A DNA stretch of 64,000 nt from Dimorphilus gyrociliatus (Eukaryota > Annelida > Polychaeta > Dinophilidae): NCBI GenBank assembly GCA_904063045.1, contig CAJFCJ010000002.1, positions 1,944,422 to 2,008,421 of the forward strand, read 5' to 3'. A model generated the notes under the pieces. That model was not told the DNA's origin. It was given only the letters and a program-made list of their open reading frames with translations, and did no database searches. A program made the translations under genes and the position numbers. Every line of letters starts with the position of its first letter. The first letter of the stretch is position 1. Below are positions 48,177 to 60,371 of the stretch, piece after piece.

Positions 48177-49244
48177 TCTACTGCATATAGGAAAAATATA
48201 GGAAAAAATTCGGAAACGATAAAAAGGCCTAGATATAAGAAATCGATAAAAGATTAACATACGAAACCTTGACACACTTTCTTAAAAAGACAACCTTATC
48301 GCCAGATGTTTGCTTTGTAATACGGAATTTAACTAATTCAACCTTTGACCCCCATTGACCGTAATTTATAGTTCGATTGTAAAGTTAATAGTGTATTTCA
48401 GTCAAGTGATACGTTGTGTATTTTATTTATTAAATTAATAATTATATCTGAAATAAATTAAATGCATGATCACGTGTGCATGATATAAAGAACAAACAAA
48501 GATAAAGCAAGATCTTAAGATTTGAAGAGAAATCTTCCAACTGTCATGAACAGTAAGATTCTTTCTTATCAAAAATATCTTTTCTGTTATCTGCTAGAAA
48601 TAAGTTCAAATTTTCTGATTATACAGAGAAAAATATCGAAAGAGAAAAAGAGATAGAGGAGAAGAACACAAATTGACATAGGACAACAAATAAAATAACA
48701 AAGCGTTTAAGGCACGTTGTACGCCAGGAAAAAGGGAGAAAATTGATATATACCTATGCACATACCGATAATTTTCTTATTAAATCTAACATAAAATTGA
48801 TTATGCTCTCTGTACAATAACAATTTGAATACAACTTTAAAAATCTCCTTAACTCCTTTTTTTTCTAAAAAAAGAAAGAAAGAAGCTTTGTCGTTTAACA
48901 AAAATGATTAATCAAAGAATTGAATATGACGTAAGTATGATATTTTGTTGTTGTGAAAGATTATTGACTGCTCTTAGTCAATAACACCGACAAATATTAT
49001 TTTCTTCTATTATTATACAATGACAATGTAATTAAAACTTTTTTCTTTTCTTTTTTAAATGCAGTAGACATAAGATAAAATATAAAAATGATGTACAAAC
49101 GAAACGGAATGGACTTGTAATAAAGTTCTTAATATAGAATCTTTGTGATCCTCCCTTCGCACCGAAAAAGCTAAAACGATTTTAGAACGTAGATTAGAAA
49201 GAGGTGGAAATTACCAATGTGACGTAGGGATTTATAGTAATTTT

Positions 49245-52200
49245 TTATGGTTTATCATTCTTCCCCAAGGAGGTAGAACTATCTGATACTTTGTTTGATC
49301 TCTTCTTTAGTAGAGTTTCTAAATTTTGTCTCATCATTTTCAAATCTTCCCAAATCTTATTCAAATCTAATAGTACTATGAGTCCTATAGTTATGGAAAG
49401 TAAGATGACTGCTACAGTTCCGATGGATACGGCCTGGGGTGAATCGTATGACTTTCCTTTTAGATCGGCAGCTATGGACTCTAATTCTACACAGTCTTCA
49501 ATTTCTGGGTGCCACATTTTATCCGTTTCACAAATACTCACCCTTTTTTTTAGCCTATTTGTTTTAATATCTTTGAAGGCAAACTTATCTTTGCACTCAT
49601 AACTTATGACAGACTTAAATTCATTGCTTGTCGAGTTAAGATTCATATCTCCCCAGAGTGGTACAGGTGGACAATAAACGACTTCACAAGCTTGTGGACC
49701 TGTTGTCCAATTTCCATGCTCAGTGCATGTTACTTCGAACGATTTCGTCTTGTCAGGGAATTGATAACCTTGTAAGCAATTGTAGTTAACCCTAATTCCA
49801 TAGTGTGTATCATTAGATGATATTGTTGCGTTTCCGATACTTTCTAGGGGACTGCAATGGATGACTAAAAGAAAAAGAAATCACATTTTAGTCGAAATTA
49901 TTAAGTTTTATTCAACGCCATCTGTAAGATAACTGAACTGGATGCTTAAAACCGTCAGATGGCGTCGATTTTTTTATGATTTTAACAAAAATGTTCTATT
50001 ACTTTCGCATTTCCCAATGAACGGACTCCAATTAGCATCTTCATCACACCTTTGGGTCTTTTCCGTCGTATTATCAGAAAATTTGAAGCCAGTGTCACAA
50101 GTATAATTTACTTGACTATTATAAACGATAGAGTTTCCAGTGACAGTAGAGTTTGGCATCTTGTAAATGGCTGAACAGTTCTTTGCCGTACATGCAATTA
50201 AAGATCCTGGTGTTCTATGTTTCCATTTACCATCGTTGTTACAGTAAATGATATGTTGGGTTTTGTTATTAGGCCATTCATGTCCATCATTGCACGCATA
50301 TGTAACGTTAGTATACCAAGAAGTATTTTTTGTATCCGGGAAAGAATTATCGACAAAAGCAACTGGATCGCAACGATCTTTTCTACATGACAAATCTGTT
50401 TCATTCCAGTTTCCGGTATGATCACATAGCAGCGCTCTTTTTGTTTCACCGTCGATAAACTTAAAACCGCTATCGCAAGCGTAATTCAATATATCGTTGT
50501 AAACGCGTTGATTTGAATCTGATGGTCCAGTACCGTTTGTTATAGTAGGCGGAGGACTACACTTCTTAGGTACGCAACCTTGTAGGAGATATTGATCCGT
50601 TGTTCTATTCCAAGATTTATCAGCTATGCATTCAATGGTCTTGAAAGACAATTTATCTCCGAATTCGTGGCCTTTTTCGCAGTTATAGGTTAAGATGGTA
50701 CCATAAAGTCTATTAGTGGTATCAGGTTTAGCATTATTAACCGTCATTGGGGTGCCGCATAGTACAGGTTCGCAGGAAGGTAATATTGGTCGCCATTTAC
50801 CCGATTGTTTGCAAGTGGTTTTCTTTTTGGAAACAATTCCTGTTGACGAGAAGCTGTGGCCTTTATCACAAGTCAATTCAACCGAATGTCCCCAGGTGGC
50901 GTTTAGATCACTTGGCTCTGCGTTCGCGACGAATGGTAAAGGATAGCATCTTTCAAGTTCGCAGTCTGTAACATTGTCACTCCATTCCCATGTAGCATCA
51001 CACTTAATTATTTTATAAGTAGCACCATCCAGCATCCGCAACTGCTTACCCTCCGCATTCTTATGACATTGATAGTGAACGTATGAGCCGTAAACTGTTT
51101 GTGTGCTATTTCTTTGACCGTTCTTTATATCACCTAAATCAGGACATCTAACAGGTTCGCAAGGTGGTAAATCTGCCGTCCATTTGCCATTTTCTTGGCA
51201 TTTTATTGTTCTTGCTGTTGTGTTATCGTGTAAAGTATAGCCGATATCACACCAGAAAACAACTGTTGTATTATATTCAGTAATATTCCAATTGGTTTTA
51301 TTCTGATGAAGATGATTGGGGAGTGAAGGACAGTTAACAACTTCACATTTAAGCAAATCTTTCGCAGTGTTTGACCAATTTCCAGAGACTAGGCAGGTGG
51401 TATTAACAGTCGTTACATTATTGGGAAAGTGATAACCTGCTTTACAGGTATAGTTTACTGTTGTGCCGAATCTAGTGTAATCTGTGCTAGGGTCTGTGTT
51501 ATTTAAAAGAGGAACAGCTGAACAATGAGGCTCGCATACCATACTTTCTGTATATCCGCTCCACTTATTAGAGGAATCGCATGTTATCGTCTTGTTTACA
51601 GACATATCCTTAAATTTATAACCTTTTAAGCAATGATACGTGACCGTATCATCTAAATCATAACCAGTTATATTCGTAGTAGCGTTGGCAACTACAGGAA
51701 TTGCTTTCGGACATGCTATTTTGGTTTCACAGTGATCACCAAAGTAGGTGTCTAGACAATCACATTTGTAATCGTTTATAAGATCTTTACAGGTTCCTCC
51801 ATTTTGACAAGTAACATTAACGCATTCATTAATATTAATCTCGCAATTTATGCCAGTAAAACCCAATAAGCAATTGCAGGTGTACGCGTTATCACCATCC
51901 ACACATGTTGCATTATTGTGGCAAGGATCAGAGTGGCATTGGTCAATTATTAAACTACAATTAGTGCCTCCAAAAGCCGGTTTGCATGTACAGTTCCATC
52001 CTGGTATTGTATAGTCGTTTTGGCAAGTTCCGTCGTTAAAGCAAGGTGAGCTAGCGCAGTAATTAATCGCTATTTCGCAATTGGACCCGGTATAGCCGGG
52101 TTTGCAGTTGCATTTATAGGAGGTTAATTTGTTTTCACAGTGGGCCCCATTCTGGCACGGATTGCTGAGGCATTCATTATAAGCTGGTTTCAGATTGAAA

Positions 52201-54201
52201 TGATTAGAAAGAGCTTTATATTTACACAATAAAGTTTGCGAAACTAAAACAAACCCGAATAGCAGTGTTTAGTGATAACTTCGTTCGTTGGATCGATCGT
52301 GACGTTTCCGTAGGCGGCTGTTTGTGAAAAGAGTGTAAATTAATTATACGTTAGTCATATCTATTATTAATAAAGCAGAGAATAATAACATAAAGCTTTA
52401 AACCACTGGGTGTATAAAGTTTAGATATATAGATATATCTAATCTTAATGTGTCGTTAAATACTGCTTAGCTTTACTTACGTCTTTCGCAAACAACATAT
52501 AATGAATCGACCACTGGAACAAAGCCAGGTAGATCTTTAACAGTAAGATTATAAGGAGCCCAGGAATAATTCGCTGGCTTTTGTAAACAGCAGGACGTCC
52601 TATTGAAAGACCATTTACCATTTTCATACTTTTTTATATAAGCGCACTGTTCATCAGTTGATTCTTGGTCCACCCAACTAGCATTAAAAATACTTTCATT
52701 GAACACAAATGGTGTTCTAAGATATTCAAATTTTCTTGATAAGTTCGCTACACCAACGAAATAAGAAGTTGTCTGTCGAATAAAATAAATCGAACATATC
52801 AAATATAATCTTAAAACAAGAAACTGATGTTTACATTCTTTTCTACCTTGTCGATCTTACATGCAGTTCGTAGTTATTTTTTATATAGCTATACATACAA
52901 TGCATATAATACATATATCTATATATATATATATCAATATTTTATTATATGTACTCGCGGAGAATATATCCTTTTAACAGAGGTACAAAAAAAAAAATTC
53001 TGGCTGGAGTAGGACAAGCCTACATTGTTTTATGATAAGGAAAGCTTAATCCTTCTAAAGTTAATAGAAATGCTTTATTGCAAAGCAACGAGATAAATTG
53101 GATTTTTTTAGCTAGCAATCTAGGAAAATTGTAAAATATTAGCTTGGCATTAATAAATCAACGTGATATTTAGCCAATTATAGATTTTAAAGAGATATAA
53201 GATATGAATAAGCTCCTAAAATACGTTGATTATCTTTAGAGAAATGAGTGCGTCATACGTACATTTTCCCAGATCAACTCTTCGATAAAGTCTAATTGAT
53301 CGTTAGAACGGATAGCAACTAGATCGTGACCTTCTTTTAGACATTTTTGTCTAGCGTGATAGAAGCTACCCTCTGAACCTGGTAGTAAGCCGTAGCAAGT
53401 ATTTTCCTCTTTCAGCCAGTTGTCTGGACACCCTCCTGTACATTTTTCTGTCAAGTTTACATGAGCAACATTATTCTTTGAGACTTCATCTAAAAAAAAA
53501 AAAAATAGAAGACAATCATGAATTATTAATAGGAAACGCCGTTCGATCGCAGTTTCGAGTCTGTACATGCATAACTTACATTTTGAACAAGCCACCATCT
53601 TAATTTTCATTTTATTTACACAACATCTGGTTGAAATCCACGTCTTGCTCTCTGAATCTAACATAGCACATTTATTTGGTCCATTGGTTTTTGGTTCACC
53701 GGCACCCCATACTGTATATTCTTGAGAGTATGGTTGCGTCCAGTTCCAAGTTCCAGTATCATTTAATACAAGACCGATGTACATATAGTTTTGAAGATTT
53801 GAAATATTTCGACTTAGTTCTAGTGTCAAATTCAGTTCGGCTTCATTTTCGATTACGACTAAATCTGCATTACAATCTTCACAAACTTTTCTCGCGTCTA
53901 ATATATTTAAAAATTTTTCGGTGTTTGGGATGACAGTAAAGTTCTTATCACCAAGAAGCGTCCAATTTGATGCAGGACATTCTAAAAGGTAAGAATAAAT
54001 ATTTAAACTGGCAGAAAAGGAATAGAGATGTTTGTATTAAGTTAATAATTTTTTTAAATCATTTTCCGTATTATTTCCGCAAAAATGTTTACAAACAATA
54101 AACTGTTTAGTAAGTTTAAATTAAAAAGTAAACCTACCAGCTTTAATACTAATAAACCAGGAAATCAGAAAAAAAACTGCATTTCCAGTCTTTGCAGTCA
54201 T
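49245..54201 (-). CDS. Selectin-like receptor: two CTLD, four EGF, eleven sushi, TM, short tail
   Basis: Exon 1 (about 54138-54201) encodes a signal peptide (TGNAVFFLISWFISIKA). The ~53600-53980 exon encodes a first C-type lectin-like domain (CEDCNADLVVIENEAEL, WNWTQP, KTWISTRCC). The ~53260-53490 and ~52480-52790 exons encode a second one (CPDNWLKEENTCYGL, EGHDLVAIRSNDQLDFI). About 49990-52229 encodes four EGF repeats (CQNGAHC, CFNDGTC, CHNNATC, CQNGGTC) and nine sushi/CCP modules. The 49245 to about 49865 region adds two more sushi modules, a transmembrane helix (VSIGTVAVILLSITIGLIVLL) and a ~40-residue tail. There are many N-glycosylation sites. Canonical calcium/sugar EPN or QPD motifs are not obvious, so carbohydrate binding is uncertain. 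Likely an adhesion, immune-recognition or complement-control-like surface receptor. Some exons between 52200 and 53250 remain approximate. Confidence 0.82.
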
Positions 54202-54773
54202 TGCGCTATGTTAAACAAGTGACAAACGCTTGTCAGAGAATATTGAACACTTTATAGTTCAATAGTGTACAATGAATACTGTTGATAGCAACAGTGTGTT
54301 TGCAAACGATCTTTTATAAATCTTTTCAGCCTATGTTTTTTAATTTATATATTCAACATAGGATGTGACGGAAAACATAATCGACGTTTATTTTTCAAAG
54401 ACAGGAAAAAGAAGCATTATCTAAAACGTAATAAGATTAAAATATAAATACAATGTTAGACAAAAAGACTTAAAAAATAAAAAAAAAGAAATTCTCAAGT
54501 ATTCATTTTAAGAAGATGATAATCTTATCCAAAAATCAGAGTGTACCAAAATCTGTTAATAGCATCATTAATATTCAATAGTATGTTTAATCTAAATTTA
54601 TTCAATGCTTTAAGTGTTCTATAGATATCTTCAATAAGAGACATGTATTCATTAATATAATATCCCTACCTTAATTATTTTCTATTTAAACCATTTTTTT
54701 GTGTGCTTTCCTATTGATTTTCCACTTGTTCGATATCTATAGGAAATGCATTAAGGAAAACTAAAACAATATA
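54202..54773. other. Intergenic between the selectin-like gene and CIP2A
   Basis: A+T-rich, no coding feature seen. It contains the promoter of the selectin-like gene (minus) and the 3' flank of CIP2A. Confidence 0.5.
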
Positions 54774-54852
54774 CTGTATATATATATATATATGTTTTAT
54801 ATACAGCATATATATATATATGCAGTATAAATTATATGTATATTATATATAC
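54774..54852. repeat. AT-rich imperfect palindrome next to the CIP2A stop codon
   Basis: tactgtata-(TA)n...gttttatatacagca-(TA)n-tgcagtata forms two imperfect inverted arms around a short spacer. It lies directly after the CIP2A stop codon, in the 3' flank or UTR. Confidence 0.6.
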
Positions 54853-54859
54853 TACAAAG

Positions 54860-57151
54860 TCAAGATGTATTGAGAATGCTGGCATCTATTTTACCCGAAG
54901 TTAATCCATTTATTAAGCTTGCCATTTGGGTATACTTTCCAAGTTGATCGCGTAGCTCTGTAATCATTGTTCCTGATTTATCTACTTCAATCTCCAGTGC
55001 TTTCTTTTTCTCGGTCGTCAATTTTAAAGACTCTTCTTTCTTGCCTAGCTCGGTTCTGAGATCAGATATAGCTGTTTCTAATCGATGATTTTCCTTAGAT
55101 GACTCGTTTAAAAGCTTTTCTTTTTTGTCAATTTGACCTTTTAGGTCTGTAATGGCGTGCTTAAGGCGTTTTATTTCACTGGAGTTTTCCTTCAACACCG
55201 TTTTGTACTCTGTTAATTCTTTATTAAGAGAAGCTTTTTCATTTTCAATATTCTGCTTTTGCTTTAGAATATTTGCTATATCATCGTTTAATTTGGCAAC
55301 TTCTTCTTCTTTTACTCTGAATTTTGTTCTATTCTCGTTTTCGAATTTTGAAATGATGGATAAAAGTTGCTTACGTTCGGCATCTGCCTCAGCCATACCT
55401 ATTTTATATCGATTAAGAAGTTTATCCGTTTCTGTCAAAGCCGAATTTCTTGATTCAAGGGCTTGTCTCGTCTGTTCTTCTCTAAGAGCCAGCTCTTCCA
55501 ATCGCTTTTCGTATATTGCTATTAAATCGTTGATTCTTGAATCAGCATCATCCTCTCTTAAACTTTCCAGATCGATCGGCATCTTTTGATGCTGAGACGG
55601 ATGCGTTCGCTGTAGATTTGAATTATTTAACGGCTGTTTTCCCAGTGTTTTTATCAGGAATTTGCGCTTTTTCAGTGTAGATGATAATTCCATACAAAGA
55701 CAAACAATCAAGGGATTTCTAGAATATATACATTGGCTTAAAATCTTCGATAGAATCTTATCAGTAACAAGTTCGTGTAAATTTTTTAATAAACTACTAG
55801 AAGTTGCACATAATCCTAGAAATAACTCTGCTTGTTCCTTATCAACTTCAAATACGTTCAAGTTGGCAATATTATCCACTATAAGCTCCCTTAAAGTTAT
55901 TAAGTCTAAATTTTCTTTCAATTTCAACACTATTATCTCATTTTTTAGTTTTGAGATTATGTAAAACACATTCTTAAACCAATTACTCTCTAAATCATCT
56001 TTTGGGAATCCAGTCTGTAATCCTTTTAATTTCAAATTCAATTGTTTACACATAAATTCTATTTTATCGATCAAATCTTCCTCACTTTCTGGTAAATCTT
56101 CCAGAAGTTTTATAATAAGAGATGAGCTCTGCAAAGCAAGAGAATCCACTTCGTTAAAAGTCCAGTAGACAATTGCAGATATTGGTTCTAAACTCCAATC
56201 GTTTGTCACTAATATTTCAGCAATATCCTTATTCCTTAAAGTTGTCGACTTAAAAACCTTCAAAACTTGCTTCGACAACGTGTCTACATCAAGAAAGTTA
56301 ATTAACAACGCTATAACACCTTCGGCACGATCCTTAATCGATAATACTTCTATTAGCTGCTTTATTGATTGTTCCAAGAAAGTAAAGTTACCAACTTCTG
56401 CAACAATATTGGAATATGATATAAGTTGGATAAACAGGTCAACAGCCAGTTTTCTTGCAGGAATGCTCGAGTTAAAAACAATCAAATTGAATAAAAATTC
56501 TATCGTTTGATTGATATTCGGTTTGTTATATACTGATAATCCAAAATCAGAGTGCATACAATATCTTTCTATCGCAAGAAATCCCAAAACTGCAGCGTAA
56601 TCGTCTGCATTTTGTAAACTTAAAACAAATCTTTTGCAAACCCTGTCGAAATCGCTATGATTTCTTAACAGTCGCCTGCAATTTTCGTTCTCAAAAGAGA
56701 CGGCAACAAGTGCTGAAACAGCGGAAGTGAATAAGCAGTCGTCGTTGTCATAAGACTTCAATATAATTTCTGTAGCTTCGTTTATAAATTTTTCTGCTAG
56801 GTTCTCAGCAAGATTTACGTCTAACTTATAGCATAGTTTTGAGAGGATATTTAAGCATTTCAATGTATATTTGGTACTATCTTTTGATGATAGAAAGTTG
56901 ATGAGAAGAGCAGGAAAGTCATACTGATTTAACTGTTGAGGAGATATCCTATTTTCTAAGGCTTTTTCCAAGAATTTTAATAATTCTGGTAGAAGTTCAA
57001 ATTTAGTGGCATTCTGAGAAAATACGCGGCAAATTTCATGAGTTGTTAAATGTGACAGACTAAAGTCGTACGTTTTCAAAGATTGTTTAAAATCTTCTAA
57101 ATCCATATCATTATAACTAGAATTTTGTAGCTTTATTATAAGCTGATTCAT
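54860..57151 (-). CDS. CIP2A: CIP2A-like inhibitor of PP2A, single exon
   Basis: A single open frame of 763 residues (human CIP2A 905). The first ~520 residues are an armadillo-like helical region. A join follows with RINDLIAIYEKRLEELALRE, parallel to [20 protein letters not shown] of human CIP2A, then a long coiled coil. The C-terminus TQMASLINGLTSGKIDASIL matches [20 protein letters not shown]. CIP2A binds and restrains B56-containing PP2A and, with TOPBP1, tethers broken chromosomes in mitosis. There is no intron, although almost every other gene here has several. Start is the first ATG of the frame. Identification depends on the two C-terminal matches; the N-terminal half is divergent but of the right type. 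Confidence 0.78.
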   Translation of the reverse strand: MNQLIIKLQNSSYNDMDLEDFKQSLKTYDFSLSHLTTHEICRVFSQNATKFELLPELLKFLEKALENRISPQQLNQYDFPALLINFLSSKDSTKYTLKCLNILSKLCYKLDVNLAENLAEKFINEATEIILKSYDNDDCLFTSAVSALVAVSFENENCRRLLRNHSDFDRVCKRFVLSLQNADDYAAVLGFLAIERYCMHSDFGLSVYNKPNINQTIEFLFNLIVFNSSIPARKLAVDLFIQLISYSNIVAEVGNFTFLEQSIKQLIEVLSIKDRAEGVIALLINFLDVDTLSKQVLKVFKSTTLRNKDIAEILVTNDWSLEPISAIVYWTFNEVDSLALQSSSLIIKLLEDLPESEEDLIDKIEFMCKQLNLKLKGLQTGFPKDDLESNWFKNVFYIISKLKNEIIVLKLKENLDLITLRELIVDNIANLNVFEVDKEQAELFLGLCATSSSLLKNLHELVTDKILSKILSQCIYSRNPLIVCLCMELSSTLKKRKFLIKTLGKQPLNNSNLQRTHPSQHQKMPIDLESLREDDADSRINDLIAIYEKRLEELALREEQTRQALESRNSALTETDKLLNRYKIGMAEADAERKQLLSIISKFENENRTKFRVKEEEVAKLNDDIANILKQKQNIENEKASLNKELTEYKTVLKENSSEIKRLKHAITDLKGQIDKKEKLLNESSKENHRLETAISDLRTELGKKEESLKLTTEKKKALEIEVDKSGTMITELRDQLGKYTQMASLINGLTSGKIDASILNTS

Positions 57152-57576
57152 GTTATAAAACTTATGTTTCTTTCTAGGAGGATCAATTATAGAAAGTTAT
57201 AGATAAAAGATTTCCGAGGGAAAATAGCTCAAGTTTTACGTAAAACATTCGCAATACGAAAACTTTGGTAACAGTTTTCAAAAATGTGGTTACCTGTTGC
57301 GTTAATTAAATATAAAACTTACTGAAGTTATAGCACCAGCTTTAATCGAAGAACTTAATAGTCTAAGAGACATAAGTGAAATACTAAAAATGAAAGATTA
57401 ATGTAAATCGGCATGTAAAAAGAGAAAAATTACGTTTCCAATATTCATATGGCGATAATTTTTAAAAAATTAAGATTAAATTTATAATCTACACGCCATG
57501 TTACAATTTTGAATTAAATTATTAAAAACAAACAATACAACAACGTACAAATGACTACTAAATACGATCAGTTGTT
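57152..57576. other. Intergenic
   Basis: A+T-rich gap upstream of CIP2A and downstream of the next minus-strand gene. No feature was seen beyond the expected CIP2A promoter. Confidence 0.45.
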
Positions 57577-58464
57577 TCATTGTTTATGTTTTTGAGGTAA
57601 TAGGGAATAATCTTTAGTATTCTTTGTTATTCTGTTACTTCTTTTCTTAATAATCTTTGCCCTATATGGATTTTGATATCCAGGGGGTGGAGGACCATAA
57701 TAATACGGTAGAGGATTATAGCTCATTCTATCAGATTGACATTTATAATACTTTAATTGAATATTGTATGTATTCGGCTGAATTTCTTTTATACAACTTT
57801 CAGAGTTGTTCTCAACCTCGTCAGACTTGTCTTGCAATATCTATACAATTTAGTAATATAAATCTTAAAAGAATCATTACTTATATATAAATATATAAAT
57901 GCATATACCAACTAATATATTGGATTCATAATCGCTAATTTCATCATTTTTCTTTACCTTAATCAATAGAATAAACGAGTATTATTAATAAAACAAAACT
58001 ATAATAATATATTCATTGATTTTGTCCATTTCAACTTACATTGTCCTGAATATTTACGATCGATTCATCTAATTTAAAATTTTCTGTTCTCTTTTTTATA
58101 TATTGAATTAAAAATACACATTTTAATAAGTTATTTAATGCATAAAGACAATTTTATTTATTAAAAGAAAAACCTCAATTGAATGACTGGATGATAAATT
58201 ATTTTCATTTCTATATTTTATCGAAAATTCAGAATCAATTTTTGACGAAAGACTATCTTCAAACTCATTTTCATTAGCTTTTGTATCAATTTGTTCATTA
58301 TCCATTGAAAGTGTTAACCTTTTACTATCGTGTTGTATTATATAACCTTTCCGTATGCATCTCAGGATAATACTTATAATAATCCCTAGAGACATACAAC
58401 CTAAAACTATACCTAAAGTGATTAACGTTCCTTTTAATACTTCCTCTTGTTCCAGCTGCTCCAT
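57577..58464 (-). CDS. Orphan single-pass membrane protein with proline/tyrosine-rich tail
   Basis: The first visible ATG is at 58464. The frame stays open upstream to an acceptor-like ttctaag at about 58490, adding SYQVYLNQT, so ectodomain exons may be missing. A transmembrane helix (LITLGIVLGCMSLGIIISIILR) comes next, with basic residues RKG on its C-terminal side, then an acidic/Ser-rich cytoplasmic region. Small exons at about 58036-58079 and 57577-57843 appear to complete it. The last encodes a Tyr/Pro-rich stretch (YNPLPYYYGPPPPGY) and a basic C-terminus. The join from the TM exon to the next uses a weak donor and is uncertain. PPPPGY-type motifs can bind WW or SH3 domains (inference). 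I do not recognise the family. Confidence 0.45.
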
Positions 58465-58637
58465 AGTTTGATTTAGATAAACTTGATAGGAAAACCTTAG
58501 AAATATTGTTAAAAAAATAATAATATAGCAATTATTTAATAAAGAATTGAATTTTTGAATTTGTCGTGGTATTAGTATTTACAAAGAATGAAATAATATA
58601 GATTATAACTATATATGATATTACGATTGACGTTTTA

Positions 58638-59570
58638 TCATTCTACGTCGTTTTCCGGTGGAATTTCACTTCCGTCTGAGTTTGAATTTTCGTAGGAAAA
58701 AGTGCCGTTATTTAACCTAATTATTCCGGAAGAATCTGTTGCAGTTTGTTGTTCAATACTTAATGAATTCTCAATTTCAAAACTAAGCTCCGTCTCAGAT
58801 GATTCGGTTGTATTACAATAATCTATCCAAGAAGGTAATTCGTTAGAAACTTGACCGTCAGGATTTAATTTATTAATGAAGTTTTTAAGGTGGAAATACT
58901 TAGTAATTTTTCTTGTCTTTAATATTAAAGTACTCTTTTCCCGATTATTGAAAAAGCTTAATGGCATTCTTATTTGTTTCTTAGATTTTTTCGACTCTAA
59001 ATCTGCTTCTGGAATCTTTAATAGGCTTTCAATGGCACAAGTTTGAAAACATTTTGGTCCTTCTTCTCGAATTCCAATAAAGTAAATAATATTTTTTATT
59101 CTTTGAATACAGACGGATTTTAAATTAGAATCTTCAAGTCTAAATTTTTCAGATATAAATTTAATATCAAAACGATGTCTTATAATTGATGATATTTCCT
59201 CCAAATCTAAAAGATCATAGTCGATACCCCCAAGAAGAGTGAGTGTTTTTTCTTTAAAGACAAGTGTCACATAAGCTCTTTTGTTATTTCTCTTGGCCCA
59301 GCCATCAATCAATCCATTAACATCTGCGTCTGAGAAAACTAAGGACCATAGAAGCTGGCTTCTATCAGTTATTTTAAGCTCATAACTTTTCTTTCTTCCG
59401 CCTTAATAATTATTATATGTACGTACAATATTTTAAAGCTTGATTAATGAAACTACCTGCTATTGGTATAGAAAATTACCTGAGATTTCTCTTAATATCA
59501 TTACAACATTCTCTTTCATAATACAACGTTCATCCATAAAATTTACTCTCCTAGTATGCTCCCAGACCAT
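58638..59570 (-). CDS. Orphan 284-aa protein
   Basis: Two exons, 59480-59570 and 58638-59401, join in phase 1 across a good donor (TCAG|gtaatt). The start MVWEHTRRVNFMDERC has no signal peptide. The first ~165 residues look like a globular alpha/beta fold (SQLLWSLVFSDADVNGLIDG, YVTLVFKEKTLTLLGG, IKNIIYFIGIREEGPKC). The last ~110 are Ser/Asn/Glu-rich and probably disordered, ending ENDVE. No catalytic motif is evident. It ends about 170 bp before the membrane protein on the same strand, so the two could be parts of one gene, but I could not find an in-phase junction linking them. Confidence 0.55.
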
Positions 59571-60371
59571 TTCCCTAGATAAAATTCATTTGATCACAAT
59601 CTATAATAGTTGTACTTCCAGCTTAGTTCATCTCTTACTTCTCGTTTTAATCTGAACAGGACCAATTTTAAATTGTAAATGAAAAACCATACTGTCAACG
59701 TTGTGAAGGAAAGTTTTTCGCTTCATCTGTCCATCTCGTAACAATTGGAGATTACTACAAAATTTCTTTGTTTGTTTTAATGGAATTTTATACAAATAAT
59801 CTTTATTGTTACTTATTTAGGAAGAAAATAAATTAAAATGTCTCTTATCAACTCTAAAATGCAATATGGAGTTTGTCAAATATTTATTGTAAACATCTCG
59901 GCCAAGAAAGAGGATTATCTTACAATATAAAAATAGGTACGAAAGTTTATCATACTCTTCCTTTAGTCTTTTACCACGTTAAACCCTTTGTTTTGTTTTT
60001 GTATTTTTGTTTGTCTATTTTTGTTTGTTTTGGAGAAAAACAATAATAAAAGAGGAACAATTATAGGCTAAAAAAGAATGCTATTGCCTAGAAATAGCTA
60101 AATTCTAACTGTATTCCATTTCAATTTGCTTCCATTAATCTAAAACACCACAGCAAAAAAATAAAACTAAGTAATTGAATTTGTTGAAGAAACCAGTCAA
60201 TCAGTACAGTCGAAAGAAACGTTTTTTTGTACATCCTTCTTCATGGAAAACTTCAGAAGTAAAAACGTTGCAGAGTGCACATCATCCGGTTAATTTTTGC
60301 GAAAGAGAAAGAACGAAAAGAAAAAATTAACTACCGCTAATTACTCGTGAAATAGGAAATGGGGAATCATT
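59571..60371. other. Intergenic / myosin 3' flank
   Basis: About 0.8 kb upstream of the 284-aa orphan and downstream of the myosin stop codon. It contains a G/T-rich tgttttgt-type stretch near 59985-60035 and probably holds the myosin 3' UTR. No gene was seen. Confidence 0.5.

Larger units (their letters stand above)
44854..49244. other. 4.4-kb gene-poor, microsatellite-rich interval
   Basis: The longest stretch without a confident gene. It lies upstream of the PI3K subunit gene (minus) and downstream of the selectin-like gene (minus), and contains several simple repeats listed separately. Open frames at 46513-46734, 47445-47651 and 48063-48275 are translations of those repeats. One weak two-exon frame is listed at 46813-47045. 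Confidence 0.55.

Noticed and set aside
55152..55589. 145-aa plus-strand frame opposite CIP2A
   Set aside because: Antisense shadow of the coiled-coil region.
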